Shown: positions 16,113 through 23,757 of the stretch, piece after piece
How the letters are laid out: every line of letters begins with the position of its first letter
Position numbering within the stretch: position 1 is the stretch's first letter
Origin: an uncultured Pedobacter sp.
GTDB taxonomy: Bacteria > Bacteroidota > Bacteroidia > Sphingobacteriales > Sphingobacteriaceae
NCBI RefSeq assembly: GCF_913776295.1
Contig: NZ_CAJYOJ010000068.1
Coordinates: forward strand, 1 to 37,524
Direction of reading: 5' to 3'
Length of the DNA: 37,524 nt
Made by a program: the position numbers and the translations under genes
Notes under the pieces: model-generated
The model's input: only the letters and a program-made list of their open reading frames with translations
What the model was told of the DNA's origin: nothing
Database searches by the model: none

Positions 16113-17240
16113 GTGATATTAACCCCACTTGAAATTATTCTGCTCTCCATATTGGTTTTTTGCCTTTTGGTTCAGCTTTATTATGTATTATTTGTTCATT
16201 TGAAGCTGGCCAGGGTAAGCATTGAGGAAGTGCCTTTTTCGGCGCGTAAACCGATCAGTGTTATTGTTTGTGCCCGAAATGAAATTGTTAATCTGGAAAA
16301 ATATCTTCCTTCGTTATTCAGCCAAAATTATCCTGAATTTGAGGTGGTGGTGGTCAATGATCGTTCCTGGGATGGAACCGAGGACTTTTTAGAAGCTTTA
16401 GAAAAGCAGCATCGTAACATCAAGGTAGTAAAAATTTTAGATAACGATAAATTTATTGCCGGTAAAAAGTTCGCCGTTACCATGGGCATAAAAGCAGCCA
16501 AATATGATTGGCTGGTATTTACAGATGCTGATTGTATGCCGGCATCTGACAACTGGCTGATGGATATGCAGCAGCCTACCGATGAGCAAACGGAAATTGT
16601 GCTGGGATATTCACCTTATATGAAAAGGCGCAGTTTGTTAAATGCGCTGATCCGTTTTGAAACCTTTTTTACTGCCGTTAATTACCTTTCTTTCGCCCTT
16701 AAAGGCATGCCTTACATGGGCGTTGGACGGAATATGGCTTATCAAAAATCATTGTTTTTTAAAAATAAAGGTTTTGCAGCGCATATGCATATCCCTTCCG
16801 GAGATGATGATTTGTTTGTAAACGCACATGCCAGTAAATATAATACCGCGATTCGCATACATCCCGATAGCCATGTGTGGAGTGAGCCAAATAAGACTTG
16901 GTCAGGCTACTTAAAACAGAAAAAACGCCATTTTGGTGCCGGAAAGTTCTATAAGCCGAAACACAAGTTTATTTTAAGCCTTCAGATTATTTCCCAGTTT
17001 CTGTTTTATGCCTTTTTTGCCGCCTGTATGTTTTTAAGTCGCGAAGCACAATATGTAGCACTCGCAATCCTGGGATTAAGCATTGTGATCAGGTGTTTGA
17101 TCTACCCTACTTTACTTAAACGGTTAAACTATGGCGATTTACGTTGGTGGTTCCCGATTTTAGATATACTTTTGTTTTTCTTTTTAACCTTAAACGGATT
17201 TTTATCCTTGTTTGGGAAGAAAAATGTAAAATGGAAATAG
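16113..17240 (+). CDS. Family 2 glycosyltransferase, membrane-bound
   Basis: A 375-residue processive-type GT2. I place the start at GTG 16113, which gives MILTPLEIILLSILVFCLLVQ, a clean membrane helix; the reading frame is open to a TTG 30 codons upstream, but those residues are not membrane-like. The GT-A domain follows with ISVIVCARNE, VVVNDRSWDGT and the DXD-like LVFTDADCMP. A later GDDDLFVNAHA and QKKRHFGAG correspond to the acceptor and Q-R-W-like region. Two or three C-terminal helices (FLFYAFFAACMFL, ALAILGLSIVIRC and ILDILLFFFLTLNGF) anchor it. The product is unknown; rsmG follows after 25 bp. Confidence 0.9.
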   Translation: MILTPLEIILLSILVFCLLVQLYYVLFVHLKLARVSIEEVPFSARKPISVIVCARNEIVNLEKYLPSLFSQNYPEFEVVVVNDRSWDGTEDFLEALEKQHRNIKVVKILDNDKFIAGKKFAVTMGIKAAKYDWLVFTDADCMPASDNWLMDMQQPTDEQTEIVLGYSPYMKRRSLLNALIRFETFFTAVNYLSFALKGMPYMGVGRNMAYQKSLFFKNKGFAAHMHIPSGDDDLFVNAHASKYNTAIRIHPDSHVWSEPNKTWSGYLKQKKRHFGAGKFYKPKHKFILSLQIISQFLFYAFFAACMFLSREAQYVALAILGLSIVIRCLIYPTLLKRLNYGDLRWWFPILDILLFFFLTLNGFLSLFGKKNVKWK

Positions 17241-17265
17241 TTCATAATCCTTTAGTTATTGCAAT

Positions 17266-17901
17266 ATGCCTGATGTAAAGCCAGATATCATTTTAAAATA
17301 TTTTCCTGATTTAACTGAAAAGCAGTTGGAACAGTTTTCGCAATTGTTTGAGTTATATAGCTTCTGGAATGCACAGATCAATGTCATCTCGAGAAAGGAT
17401 ATTGAAGAGCTGTACGAGCGCCATGTGCTCCACTCGTTGGGCATCGCTAAAATCTGTACGTTCAAGGCGGGCGAATCGGTGCTGGATGTTGGTACCGGCG
17501 GCGGTTTTCCGGGGATTCCTCTGGCCATTTTGTTCCCTGAAACGGAATTTTACCTGGTCGATTCTATCGGCAAAAAAATTAAAGTAGTTAAAGAAGTGGC
17601 TTCGGCACTAGGTTTAGAAAATTTGCGTGCCGACCATTTACGGGCCGAGCAGGTTAAAGAGAAGTTTAATTTTATAGTATCAAGGGCAGTGACCCGTTTA
17701 GGCGAATTTTACCCATGGATTCAGGGGAAATTTAAAAAGGACTCAATCAATGCCATTCCAAACGGCATTTTATACCTAAAAGGTGGCGATTTGGCCGAGG
17801 AGATTAAAGAATCTAAACTGAAAGCAGAGTTATATCCGCTTTCAGCTTATTTTGAGGAAGATTTTTTTGAAACCAAATATGTGGTTTATGTTTTAGCGTA
17901 A
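17266..17901 (+). CDS. rsmG: 16S rRNA m7G527 methyltransferase, 3' end exchanged
   Basis: Methylates N7 of G527 in 16S rRNA; also known as GidB. The 211-residue protein has the expected features: ERHVLHSLGI (52-61), the SAM-binding loop VLDVGTGGGFPGIP (72-85) and FIVSRAVTRLGEF. The last 29 codons (17814-17901) are duplicated at 19160-19247, with an ATPase gene in between. The copy in use ends ...YVVYVLA; the downstream copy ends ...YVVYVPQ, which I think is the ancestral ending. The gene is complete and should be functional. It follows the glycosyltransferase gene by 25 bp. Confidence 0.97.
   Translation: MPDVKPDIILKYFPDLTEKQLEQFSQLFELYSFWNAQINVISRKDIEELYERHVLHSLGIAKICTFKAGESVLDVGTGGGFPGIPLAILFPETEFYLVDSIGKKIKVVKEVASALGLENLRADHLRAEQVKEKFNFIVSRAVTRLGEFYPWIQGKFKKDSINAIPNGILYLKGGDLAEEIKESKLKAELYPLSAYFEEDFFETKYVVYVLA
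17814..17901 (+). repeat. rsmG 3'-end direct repeat, left copy (in use)
   Basis: The last 88 bp of rsmG. They match 19160-19247 at 79 of 88 positions by my count; the first 48 are identical. Three later differences are synonymous third-position changes; the other six fall in the last three codons before the stop and change the final two residues. Confidence 0.92.
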
Positions 17902-17969
17902 TTAAAAAAAAAGTAATATTTTTATTGTATTGTATATCATATAATTATAGATTTATTTTGTCCTAATAT

Positions 17970-17982
17970 GGAATTCAATTCC
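17970..17982. promoter_or_regulatory. Small palindrome upstream of the ATPase gene
   Basis: GGAATT-C-AATTCC is a perfect 6-bp inverted repeat, 20 bp before the ATPase ATG at 18003. It could be an operator, but its function is not known. Confidence 0.25.
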
Positions 17983-18002
17983 GGATTTGTCCAATTTATT
18001 TT

Positions 18003-19158
18003 ATGATACAGCGAGTTGCTAAAAATAAGTTAAAACAATTGGCCTCTAAATTTAGGGTAGTTGCTGTTGTTGGGCCAAGGCAAAGTGGGGAAAACCACTC
18101 TTTCTAAAACGACTTTTCCACGTAAGCCATATATATCATTAGAAAACCCAGATGTGGCCGAATTTGCTACGGCTGATCCCAATGGTTTTTTAAAACAGTT
18201 TAAGAATGGTGCAATTTTGGATGAAATTCAGAAACTTCCCCATTTGTTTTCCTATATCCAACAGATAGTTGATGGAAACAATAAACCTGGTTTTTTTATT
18301 CTGAGTGGTAGCAATAACTTTTTGATGCAGGAAAGTATATCACAAACATTAGCGGGCAGAGTGGCTTATATGCATTTATTGCCTTGCAGTTTGAAGGAAT
18401 TAAAAAGTGCTAAACTACTATTAAGCTATGAAAACCACATTTTTAATGGAAGTTATCCAGAACCCTCTTATAAAAAGATAGATCCGACTGATTGGTATCC
18501 TAATTATATCAACACTTATATTGAAAGAGACGTACGTCAGCTCAAAAACATTACCGATCTGGCTTTATTTATGAAGTTTTTGCGTTTGTGTGCTGGTCGT
18601 ACAGGACAGATTTTAAATATGCAATCGTTGGGGAATGATTGTGGCATTGATGCTAAAACAGTCCAGGCCTGGCTGTTTATTTTACAGTCTAGCTATATTA
18701 TTTACTTATTGAGGCCATTTTACAATAATTATAATAAGCGAATTATTAAAGCACCTAAAATTTACTTTTATGATACCGGGGTAGCATGTAGTTTATTGGG
18801 ATTGCAAAATACAGAACAATTAATATTACATCCCAGTATTGGTTCACTATTCGAAAATATGTTAATTATCGATTTGCTTAAGCAACGATTAAACAAGGGC
18901 CTGCAGGATAATTTATATTACTGGCGAGATAAAACGGGGAATGAATTGGATGTACTGCTTGATACAGCTACAGCAATTACAGCCATAGAAATTAAAGCCG
19001 GTGCTACAATGAATGCAGATTATCAAAAAGGCTTATTGTATTTTAAAGGAATAGCTGACGAAAAAAAAGCTTTGAAAACAATAGTTTATTACACAGGTAT
19101 TACCTCTCAAAATAGAAGTAATGGCATAGAAGTGAAGCCTTGGGAAAAAATAATTTAA
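18003..19158 (+). pseudogene. AAA+ ATPase of the DUF4143 family, frameshifted in Walker A
   Basis: The natural start is ATG 18003 (MIQRVAKNKLKQLASKF, then VVAVVGPRQSG). The frame breaks at GGGG (18087-18090), in the middle of the P-loop: removing one G restores GPRQSG-KTTLSKT and gives a protein of about 384 residues, the family norm. The rest is open to 19158. Recognisable parts are the Walker B stretch AILDEIQKLP, a sensor-like FILSGSNNFLM, a winged-helix region, and a C-terminal DUF4143 domain with GNELDVLL followed by AIEIKAG, the acidic and E-x-K pattern of PD-(D/E)XK nuclease folds. Alternative: the G-run is a sequencing error or a +1 frameshift site. Function of the family is poorly known. 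Confidence 0.85.
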
Positions 19159-19159
19159 T

Positions 19160-19247
19160 TAAACTGAAAGCAGAGTTATATCCGCTTTCAGCTTATTTTG
19201 AGGAAGACTTTTTTGAAACCAAATACGTGGTATATGTGCCACAGTAA
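19160..19247 (+). repeat. rsmG 3'-end direct repeat, right copy (relic)
   Basis: Encodes in frame KLKAELYPLSAYFEEDFF and on to YVVYVPQ-stop, but has no start codon or upstream gene body, so it is a displaced gene end. It begins 1 bp after the ATPase stop and ends 8 bp before the convergent blaR1 stop. Its codon-level differences from the left copy are mostly silent, as expected if both once evolved as coding sequence. Confidence 0.92.
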
Positions 19248-19255
19248 GAATTATA

Positions 19256-20539
19256 TTAACCTTTCTTAACTGGTTTTGGTTGGTTTGGAGTTGGTGGATC
19301 TAAGGTAATTCTTAGTACTTCACCTTTTACTGCTTTTGGTTCCTCAGGCGGTGGGGGAGGTACAGACCGGTTATCCAGAGTTATCATTATTGGCTGAGAT
19401 CGTTTTTTGTTGTCTTTTTTAACAATAGGTGGATCAAATCTAACTTTGTTTACTTTTGGTTCATCAATCTTTTTTGCTTTAAATGAACCTGGTTCTACCG
19501 GCGGTGGCGGCGGTAATGTTTTGTCATTCTTTTTTGTAATCGGCTCAATTATCCTTATTTCCTCCATTTTTTTAGCTTTAGCTGATATCGGTTCTTTTGG
19601 AGGTGGGGGAGGTAATCTCTTTTTATCGGATTTTTTCTTTGTAGTGTCCTGTAAAACAAGAGCTGAATAGACCTTTTTCTCTCCGAACTGGATCGTGCTG
19701 TAACCTTTTGTGAATGCTGTTGTAGATAAAAACAGCATAAACGCGGCCAGCGGGATGATGAACAGCAGTTTGAGCCTGGCCCATCTTGTTGATTTAGTTT
19801 GATTTAACATACGTATTCTATTTTTTAAAAGTGAGGAATTAAAGAAATGGTTACTAAGCGTAACGGATTGATTTCCACAGGAATTTTGAATCAGGAACAA
19901 AGCATAATCATATTTTGCAATGTCTTTTTCAGTGGTCGCTTCGTCAGCAAGGTATTCATGCACGAGCCTGATATCATTCTTAATGAAATGAATAATTGGA
20001 TTGAACCAGCTCGAAATCTGTATCAGTTCAAATAATATAATATCAAGGCTATGTTTTTGTTTAATATGTACCATTTCGTGTTTTAACACGGTAGGCTTCT
20101 GGCTCATTTCCGGATCAATAAAAAGTAGGTTGAAAAATGAAAATGCCACCTTTGAATTTTTTATTTCAATGAATGTGATGCCATTTTCCCGACGTTTGTG
20201 GACATTTTTCATTAATTTCACCAGGTACCTCAATCCCCATAAAACCTTTAGTATTAAAATTGATGAAATTGCCAGATATACTCCTAAAAGAATATTTTCC
20301 AGTGTAAAATCAGACTGAGGTTCTTCAATCTGGATAGATCCGGCATAGCGGAAAACCATTTCCTTCATTAAAAAGCCCAGCTGAACAAAAGGAAGTATGA
20401 AAGCAAGGATTGAACTGAAAATCAGATAAGATCGGTTTAGTGCATAAAAAGTTTCCTTATGGAGAAGTAATTTATAAAATCCGTAAAACAGGCTTAGGTA
20501 TAAATTTGCTTCGAGTAAATAGTATAGCCAGCTCATCAC
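19256..20539 (-). CDS. BlaR1/MecR1-type M56 peptidase with proline-rich tail
   Basis: A 427-residue membrane sensor-protease partnered with the BlaI-type repressor. N-terminal helices lie at about 5-25, 37-57 and 85-105. The zinc motif is HEMVH at 154-158, with HEYLADEA (Glu195) as third ligand. One more helix is at about 257-275. The periplasmic tail has three repeats, each opening with five prolines (310-314, 343-347 and 394-398) followed by lysine-rich linkers. Many Bacteroidota M56 proteins end in a TonB-like or other domain after such linkers; none is visible here. The blaI frame overlaps its start by 4 bp, so the pair is translationally coupled. The signal sensed is unknown. Confidence 0.92.
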   Translation of the reverse strand: MMSWLYYLLEANLYLSLFYGFYKLLLHKETFYALNRSYLIFSSILAFILPFVQLGFLMKEMVFRYAGSIQIEEPQSDFTLENILLGVYLAISSILILKVLWGLRYLVKLMKNVHKRRENGITFIEIKNSKVAFSFFNLLFIDPEMSQKPTVLKHEMVHIKQKHSLDIILFELIQISSWFNPIIHFIKNDIRLVHEYLADEATTEKDIAKYDYALFLIQNSCGNQSVTLSNHFFNSSLLKNRIRMLNQTKSTRWARLKLLFIIPLAAFMLFLSTTAFTKGYSTIQFGEKKVYSALVLQDTTKKKSDKKRLPPPPPKEPISAKAKKMEEIRIIEPITKKNDKTLPPPPPVEPGSFKAKKIDEPKVNKVRFDPPIVKKDNKKRSQPIMITLDNRSVPPPPPEEPKAVKGEVLRITLDPPTPNQPKPVKKG

Positions 20540-20907
20540 TTGTCTTTTTTAAGTTTCTCTGCCAATTGGATAATTTCGTTGAGTTCTTCCGTACTCATGC
20601 TTTTTTCTTTCACCAGAAAAGAAACCAGGCTTTCATAAGAATTTTCAAAGTAATTGTTCATTACCTTATCGAAGGCAAAACGTTTGTAATCGGTTTCTTT
20701 TACGATGGGGAAGTAGATATGCGTATTGCCTACGGCTTTATGGTCAACAAAGCCTTTACTTTCCAGCACCCTGATTACGGTAGAAACCGTGTTGTAGGCG
20801 GGTTTGGGTTCGTTCATTTTTTCGATCACATCTTTTACCAGGGCTTCGCCCATTTCCCAGAGGATGAGCATGACCTGTTCTTCTGCTTTTGTAAGTTCTT
20901 TTATCAT
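20536..20907 (-). CDS. BlaI/MecI-family transcriptional repressor
   Basis: A winged-helix repressor cleaved or released by its BlaR1-like partner. Starting at ATG 20907 it has 123 residues and opens MIKELTKAEEQVMLILWEMGEALVKDVIE, the standard BlaI N-terminus; a start 13 codons upstream would run through the operator-like sequence. The recognition-helix region is PAYNTVSTVIRVLESKGFVDHKAVGNTHIYFP. The C-terminal dimerisation part (FLVKEKSMSTEELNEIIQLAEKL) is intact. It overlaps blaR1 by 4 bp. Two AACTA-N6-TAGTT palindromes upstream are likely binding sites for autoregulation. In this phylum such pairs are common and need not concern beta-lactams. Confidence 0.94.
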   Translation of the reverse strand: MIKELTKAEEQVMLILWEMGEALVKDVIEKMNEPKPAYNTVSTVIRVLESKGFVDHKAVGNTHIYFPIVKETDYKRFAFDKVMNNYFENSYESLVSFLVKEKSMSTEELNEIIQLAEKLKKDK

Positions 20908-20910
20908 AGC

Positions 20911-20926
20911 AACTATTTTTGTAGTT
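20911..20926. promoter_or_regulatory. Candidate BlaI operator 1 (AACTA-N6-TAGTT)
   Basis: Inverted repeat AACTA and TAGTT with six bases between, placed 3 bp before the blaI start codon. The same layout recurs at 20964-20979. Confidence 0.6.
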
Positions 20927-20950
20927 TGGTTAATTGAAGTTACCACTATA

Positions 20951-20979
20951 AAACTAGTTTACAAACTATTTTTATAGTT
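20951..20979. promoter_or_regulatory. Candidate BlaI operator 2 and adjacent palindrome
   Basis: AACTA-N6-TAGTT recurs at 20964-20979, and extends to AAACTAT-N4-ATAGTTT (20963-20980). An AAACTAGTTT palindrome lies just beside it at 20951-20960. The cluster overlaps the expected promoter of blaI-blaR1. Confidence 0.6.
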
Positions 20980-21042
20980 TATTTGTAAGTTTATGATAAA
21001 CAGTAGGATAATTTTTTAGCTGGATTTTATAATGAAAAAAAA

Positions 21043-21063
21043 AACCTGCCGGTAGGGCAGGTT
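21043..21063 (-). terminator. Rho-independent terminator of the TlpA-like gene
   Basis: AACCTGCC (21043-21050) pairs with GGCAGGTT (21056-21063). On the minus strand the stem is followed by a run of about ten T. It lies 22 bp after the stop of the TlpA-like gene. Confidence 0.85.
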
Positions 21064-21085
21064 GCTCATAATTTAAGGTTATAAA

Positions 21086-22180
21086 TTAACGTAAAAGTTC
21101 TTTTAGCTTGTTGTTTAAGTTTTCACCTCTTAATCCTATGGCAACAACGATTCCATTTTCGTCGATCAGAAAATTTCTCGGGATAGCTGATACACCATAA
21201 ATTAAGGCTGCGCTATTTTGAAAACCTTTAAGGTCGCTGACATTTTTCCAGGGCAATTTATCCTCTGCTATGGCATTAAGCCAATCTTCTTTTTCACGGT
21301 CTAAAGAAACGGCTAAGATATCAAAGCCCTTATCTTTGAATTCATTATACAAGTTTATCAACTCAGGGTTTTCTCTTCTGCATGGCGAACACCAGGCAGC
21401 CCAAAACTCAAGTAAAAGGTATTTGGCTTTTATTGAAGAAAGCTTGATTAGTTCTCCTGTAGTTGTAGGCTGTTCAAAATCTATGCATTTTTTACCGACA
21501 ACTATTTCTCCGTTAAGGGTTATTTTTTGGAGAATCTGCTGCCCATAATTTGTTTCCTGAATAGCTTTACTAAGCAAGTTATATAGCCTGGTAGATTCTG
21601 TTTTCCCATAAGCTGTGGCATAAGCAGCTAGTACAGCCGCTGATACTATTGAATTGGGGTGCCTTTCAATATGTTTGATATATGCATTTTTCTCCTTCTC
21701 CCTTGATTTGAATATCTGGCCCATTATCCCATTCCTGTCAGGCTTCCCCTTTAAATTCAAAGCTTTTAATTTTTTGTCCCAAACTTTCTGCTCTGCTTCA
21801 ATTGCATATATTGATTTAAACAATTGAGAAGATTCATTCAAAATTGGTCCACCTTTTGTTTTCGCTTGATGGAAATTTTTGTTAATACCATTAAGTGTAA
21901 TAGGAACATTTTCCAGCCATAAAAAGATGTAATTGGTAAAAGACTTATCGTGTAAAATCGCTTCAACAGGAGAGTCGTTTATTTTTCCGTTTAATACGAA
22001 TTTTTCATTTTTAACCTGTACCGAATCTATAATCTTGTTAGAATCTTTAATTTCCAAAAATAACCAAACATCATCTTTAGCTCCTTTTAAAGTCCCGGTA
22101 ATTTTAAAACTAACTGCAAATGAATGTATCGGAACTAAACTTAAGAAAGAGATTATGGCGAGTTTAAAGCTATTTCTCAT
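21086..22180 (-). CDS. TlpA-like thioredoxin-fold protein with DUF4369-type N-terminus
   Basis: A 364-residue exported protein. A signal peptide (residues 1-22, ending IHSFA) precedes a beta-rich part, FKITGTLKGAKDDVWLFLE, of the DUF4369 type common in Bacteroidota TlpA proteins. A helical middle follows. The thioredoxin-like domain starts at about 228 (VGKKCIDFEQPTTTGE) and has the redox motif WCSPC at 263-267 and a cis-proline in SAIPRNFLID. It probably reduces or isomerises disulfides in the periplasm. It follows the M28 peptidase gene by 28 bp and may share its transcript; a strong terminator follows. The partner protein is unknown. Confidence 0.92.
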   Translation of the reverse strand: MRNSFKLAIISFLSLVPIHSFAVSFKITGTLKGAKDDVWLFLEIKDSNKIIDSVQVKNEKFVLNGKINDSPVEAILHDKSFTNYIFLWLENVPITLNGINKNFHQAKTKGGPILNESSQLFKSIYAIEAEQKVWDKKLKALNLKGKPDRNGIMGQIFKSREKEKNAYIKHIERHPNSIVSAAVLAAYATAYGKTESTRLYNLLSKAIQETNYGQQILQKITLNGEIVVGKKCIDFEQPTTTGELIKLSSIKAKYLLLEFWAAWCSPCRRENPELINLYNEFKDKGFDILAVSLDREKEDWLNAIAEDKLPWKNVSDLKGFQNSAALIYGVSAIPRNFLIDENGIVVAIGLRGENLNNKLKELLR

Positions 22181-22208
22181 GTGTTGAATATTTGTCTGGA
22201 TGATATTT

Positions 22209-23183
22209 TTAGAACTTTTGTGGCGTTTGCGGACTATCCCTCATAATCATTTTATTTTTCAACAGTTGTTGGAGGCCGGTTTGATTATCTACACGTTTTA
22301 CTACATCCAACACAACTTCTGCTGCTTTGCTGAAAAACGCCGGCGTAATGGTATTGTACTCGTCTGTTGCCTGATGATAATCTTTATGATCTTCTACACC
22401 GAAGTATAAAAATGGAATATTTTTAGCATTAAAAGCACCCTGATCGCTTTGATTGGTCCAGTCATCGCGACCAAGTTTAGGATCATCATGGCCTAAACTT
22501 ACTTTTATATCAGTCCTTGCGGTATCAATATATCGCTTTAAATCCGGGTATTTGAAAGTACCACATACGTAGAGCTCGCCTTTATCGCTATGGCTGATCA
22601 TATCCATATTCAGATTAATGGCAATGGTATTAACAGGTATTGGTGGATTGCCTACAAATGCTTTGGCGCCTTGTAAACCCATTTCCTCGGCATCGAAAGC
22701 AGCGAAAATAATGGTGTTGTTGGGTTTGTTTTTTGAAAAATAGGCGGCAATTTTTAATAATCCGGCAGTACCTGATGCATTGTCATCGGCACCGTTGAAA
22801 ACTTCACCTTTTATCACACCCAGGTGATCGTAATGGGCTGAAACTACGATCACATTGTTTCCTTTGCCTGGGATATAGCCGATAATATTGGTTCCGTTTA
22901 CTTTTGTACCCTTCCTATCGTTAAAAATAAACTCCTGCGCATAGTTTACATGTGGTGGATAGGATTTCAAACCTAACTTTTGAAATCTTTCTATAATATA
23001 CGCCCTGGCCATTTCAGCACCTTTGGTACCCGTTTTACGCCCCTGATAAGCATCTAATGATAATACTTCAACATCTTTGAGCAATTGGGTATCTAATTTG
23101 CCGGAAGCAATATTGTTTTGCTTTTTTACTGATGAACAACAGCTGAGCATCATGGCTAAGGGGATGATGTAGAGGATTTTCAT
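22209..23183 (-). CDS. M28-family metallopeptidase, lipoprotein
   Basis: A 324-residue zinc aminopeptidase-type protein. The N-terminus (IIPLAMMLSCCSS) is a lipoprotein signal with Cys15 as likely lipid anchor. The two-zinc site of family M28 is complete: His117 and Asp119 in SAHYDHLG, Asp133 or Asp134 in NGADDNASG, the Glu pair in FDAEEMGL (166-167), Asp194 in NMDMIS and a late His in DYHQATDEYN. Expected to trim peptides at the cell envelope. It is the first gene before the TlpA-like gene. The upstream gap holds a palindromic repeat and no obvious promoter box. Confidence 0.94.
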   Translation of the reverse strand: MKILYIIPLAMMLSCCSSVKKQNNIASGKLDTQLLKDVEVLSLDAYQGRKTGTKGAEMARAYIIERFQKLGLKSYPPHVNYAQEFIFNDRKGTKVNGTNIIGYIPGKGNNVIVVSAHYDHLGVIKGEVFNGADDNASGTAGLLKIAAYFSKNKPNNTIIFAAFDAEEMGLQGAKAFVGNPPIPVNTIAINLNMDMISHSDKGELYVCGTFKYPDLKRYIDTARTDIKVSLGHDDPKLGRDDWTNQSDQGAFNAKNIPFLYFGVEDHKDYHQATDEYNTITPAFFSKAAEVVLDVVKRVDNQTGLQQLLKNKMIMRDSPQTPQKF

Positions 23184-23209
23184 GACCTAGGGTTATAGTA
23201 TGATAGAAT

Positions 23210-23274
23210 CGTCATGCTGAATTTATTTCAGCATCTTTCTGCAATATAGACCTTGAAACGAATTCAGGGTGACG
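23210..23274. repeat. Palindromic intergenic element (GTCATGCTGAA family)
   Basis: CGTCA at 23210 and TGACG at 23270 are the ends of an element with two internal hairpins: ATGCTGAAT/ATTTCAGCAT and CCTTGAA/TTCAGGG. Elements with this wording are, as I recall, widespread between genes in Bacteroidota. Half copies occur near 27691 and 30160. Confidence 0.75.
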
Positions 23275-23332
23275 GATCTAAATTTAAGTTTTAATTGGAA
23301 TCTTTTAATATAATTAATTGTCAAACGCGGGT

Positions 23333-23518
23333 TTAAAGATCGTTAAAATCATCTGGAATTGATATCTTGCCTTTAAATGCACCAGGAACCCTTTTAGCCA
23401 AAAGTGGCTTATCTTCCGTTAAAAAGGTAACTATAACTTCCGTTTTGGTCTGTACAGGCGCTTTTTCTTTCAGCGTTATTTTTCCTTTTTCGTAATATCC
23501 TTTAACTGTGGCTAACAT
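23333..23518 (-). CDS. Orphan DUF2281-like antitoxin
   Basis: A 61-residue protein, MLATVKGYYEKGKITLKEKA and so on to GKISIPDDFNDL. The start (a beta strand with a glycine turn, then KITLKEKAPVQTKTEVIVTFL) and the end (GAFKGKISIPDDFND) match the pattern I know for DUF2281 antitoxins. Those normally continue a few residues (PLDDFKDY-like) and are followed by a PIN-domain toxin. Here the protein stops at FNDL and no toxin gene follows in the 150 bp before the M28 gene. It may be a solitary antitoxin or the remnant of a lost pair. Family assignment by memory, moderate confidence. Confidence 0.65.
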   Translation of the reverse strand: MLATVKGYYEKGKITLKEKAPVQTKTEVIVTFLTEDKPLLAKRVPGAFKGKISIPDDFNDL

Positions 23519-23757
23519 AGCTTTGGTGTTATTAACAAATATACATTTTTCAGTACGCTATTCCAACGCTGTTTTTTGTGCGGTATTGTGTTTCTTAAAC
23601 TGATGGAAACGGCAGCTGTCAACATAAAATCGGGACTAAAGTACAGTAGGACAGTGGACTACCCAGGGCTGTTACCTCCATTTTTCGAAAGGAAAAAATA
23701 TAAATAAGGGATTGCTTCGTCGGCTGAAAAACCTCATCCAATGACGAAAATAGCGAG

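Larger units (their letters stand above)
17902..19159. mobile_element. Putative insertion carrying a lone ATPase gene, flanked by rsmG 3' repeats
   Basis: The segment between the two rsmG tail copies holds about 100 bp of AT-rich leader and one frameshifted DUF4143-type ATPase gene that ends 1 bp before the right repeat. The unit (repeat plus insert) measures 1346 bp. No integrase or transposase is present. The arrangement resembles an element integrated at a gene end that supplies a replacement 3' end, or a single-crossover recombination with imported DNA. The mobile nature is inferred from the flanking duplication. Confidence 0.6.

Noticed and set aside
18087..18090. Programmed +1 frameshift as main explanation for the ATPase
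   Set aside because: GGG-G could allow slippage, but there is no stop codon or stimulator nearby, and frameshifting inside a P-loop is not known for this family; kept only as an alternative.
17902..19159. Insertion sequence or integron reading of the rsmG insertion
   Set aside because: No transposase, integrase, terminal inverted repeats or short target duplication; the flanking repeat is 88 bp of host gene, far longer than normal target duplications.
19407..19670. 87-codon plus-strand frame rich in glycine
   Set aside because: It is the antisense shadow of the pentaproline repeats of the M56 gene.
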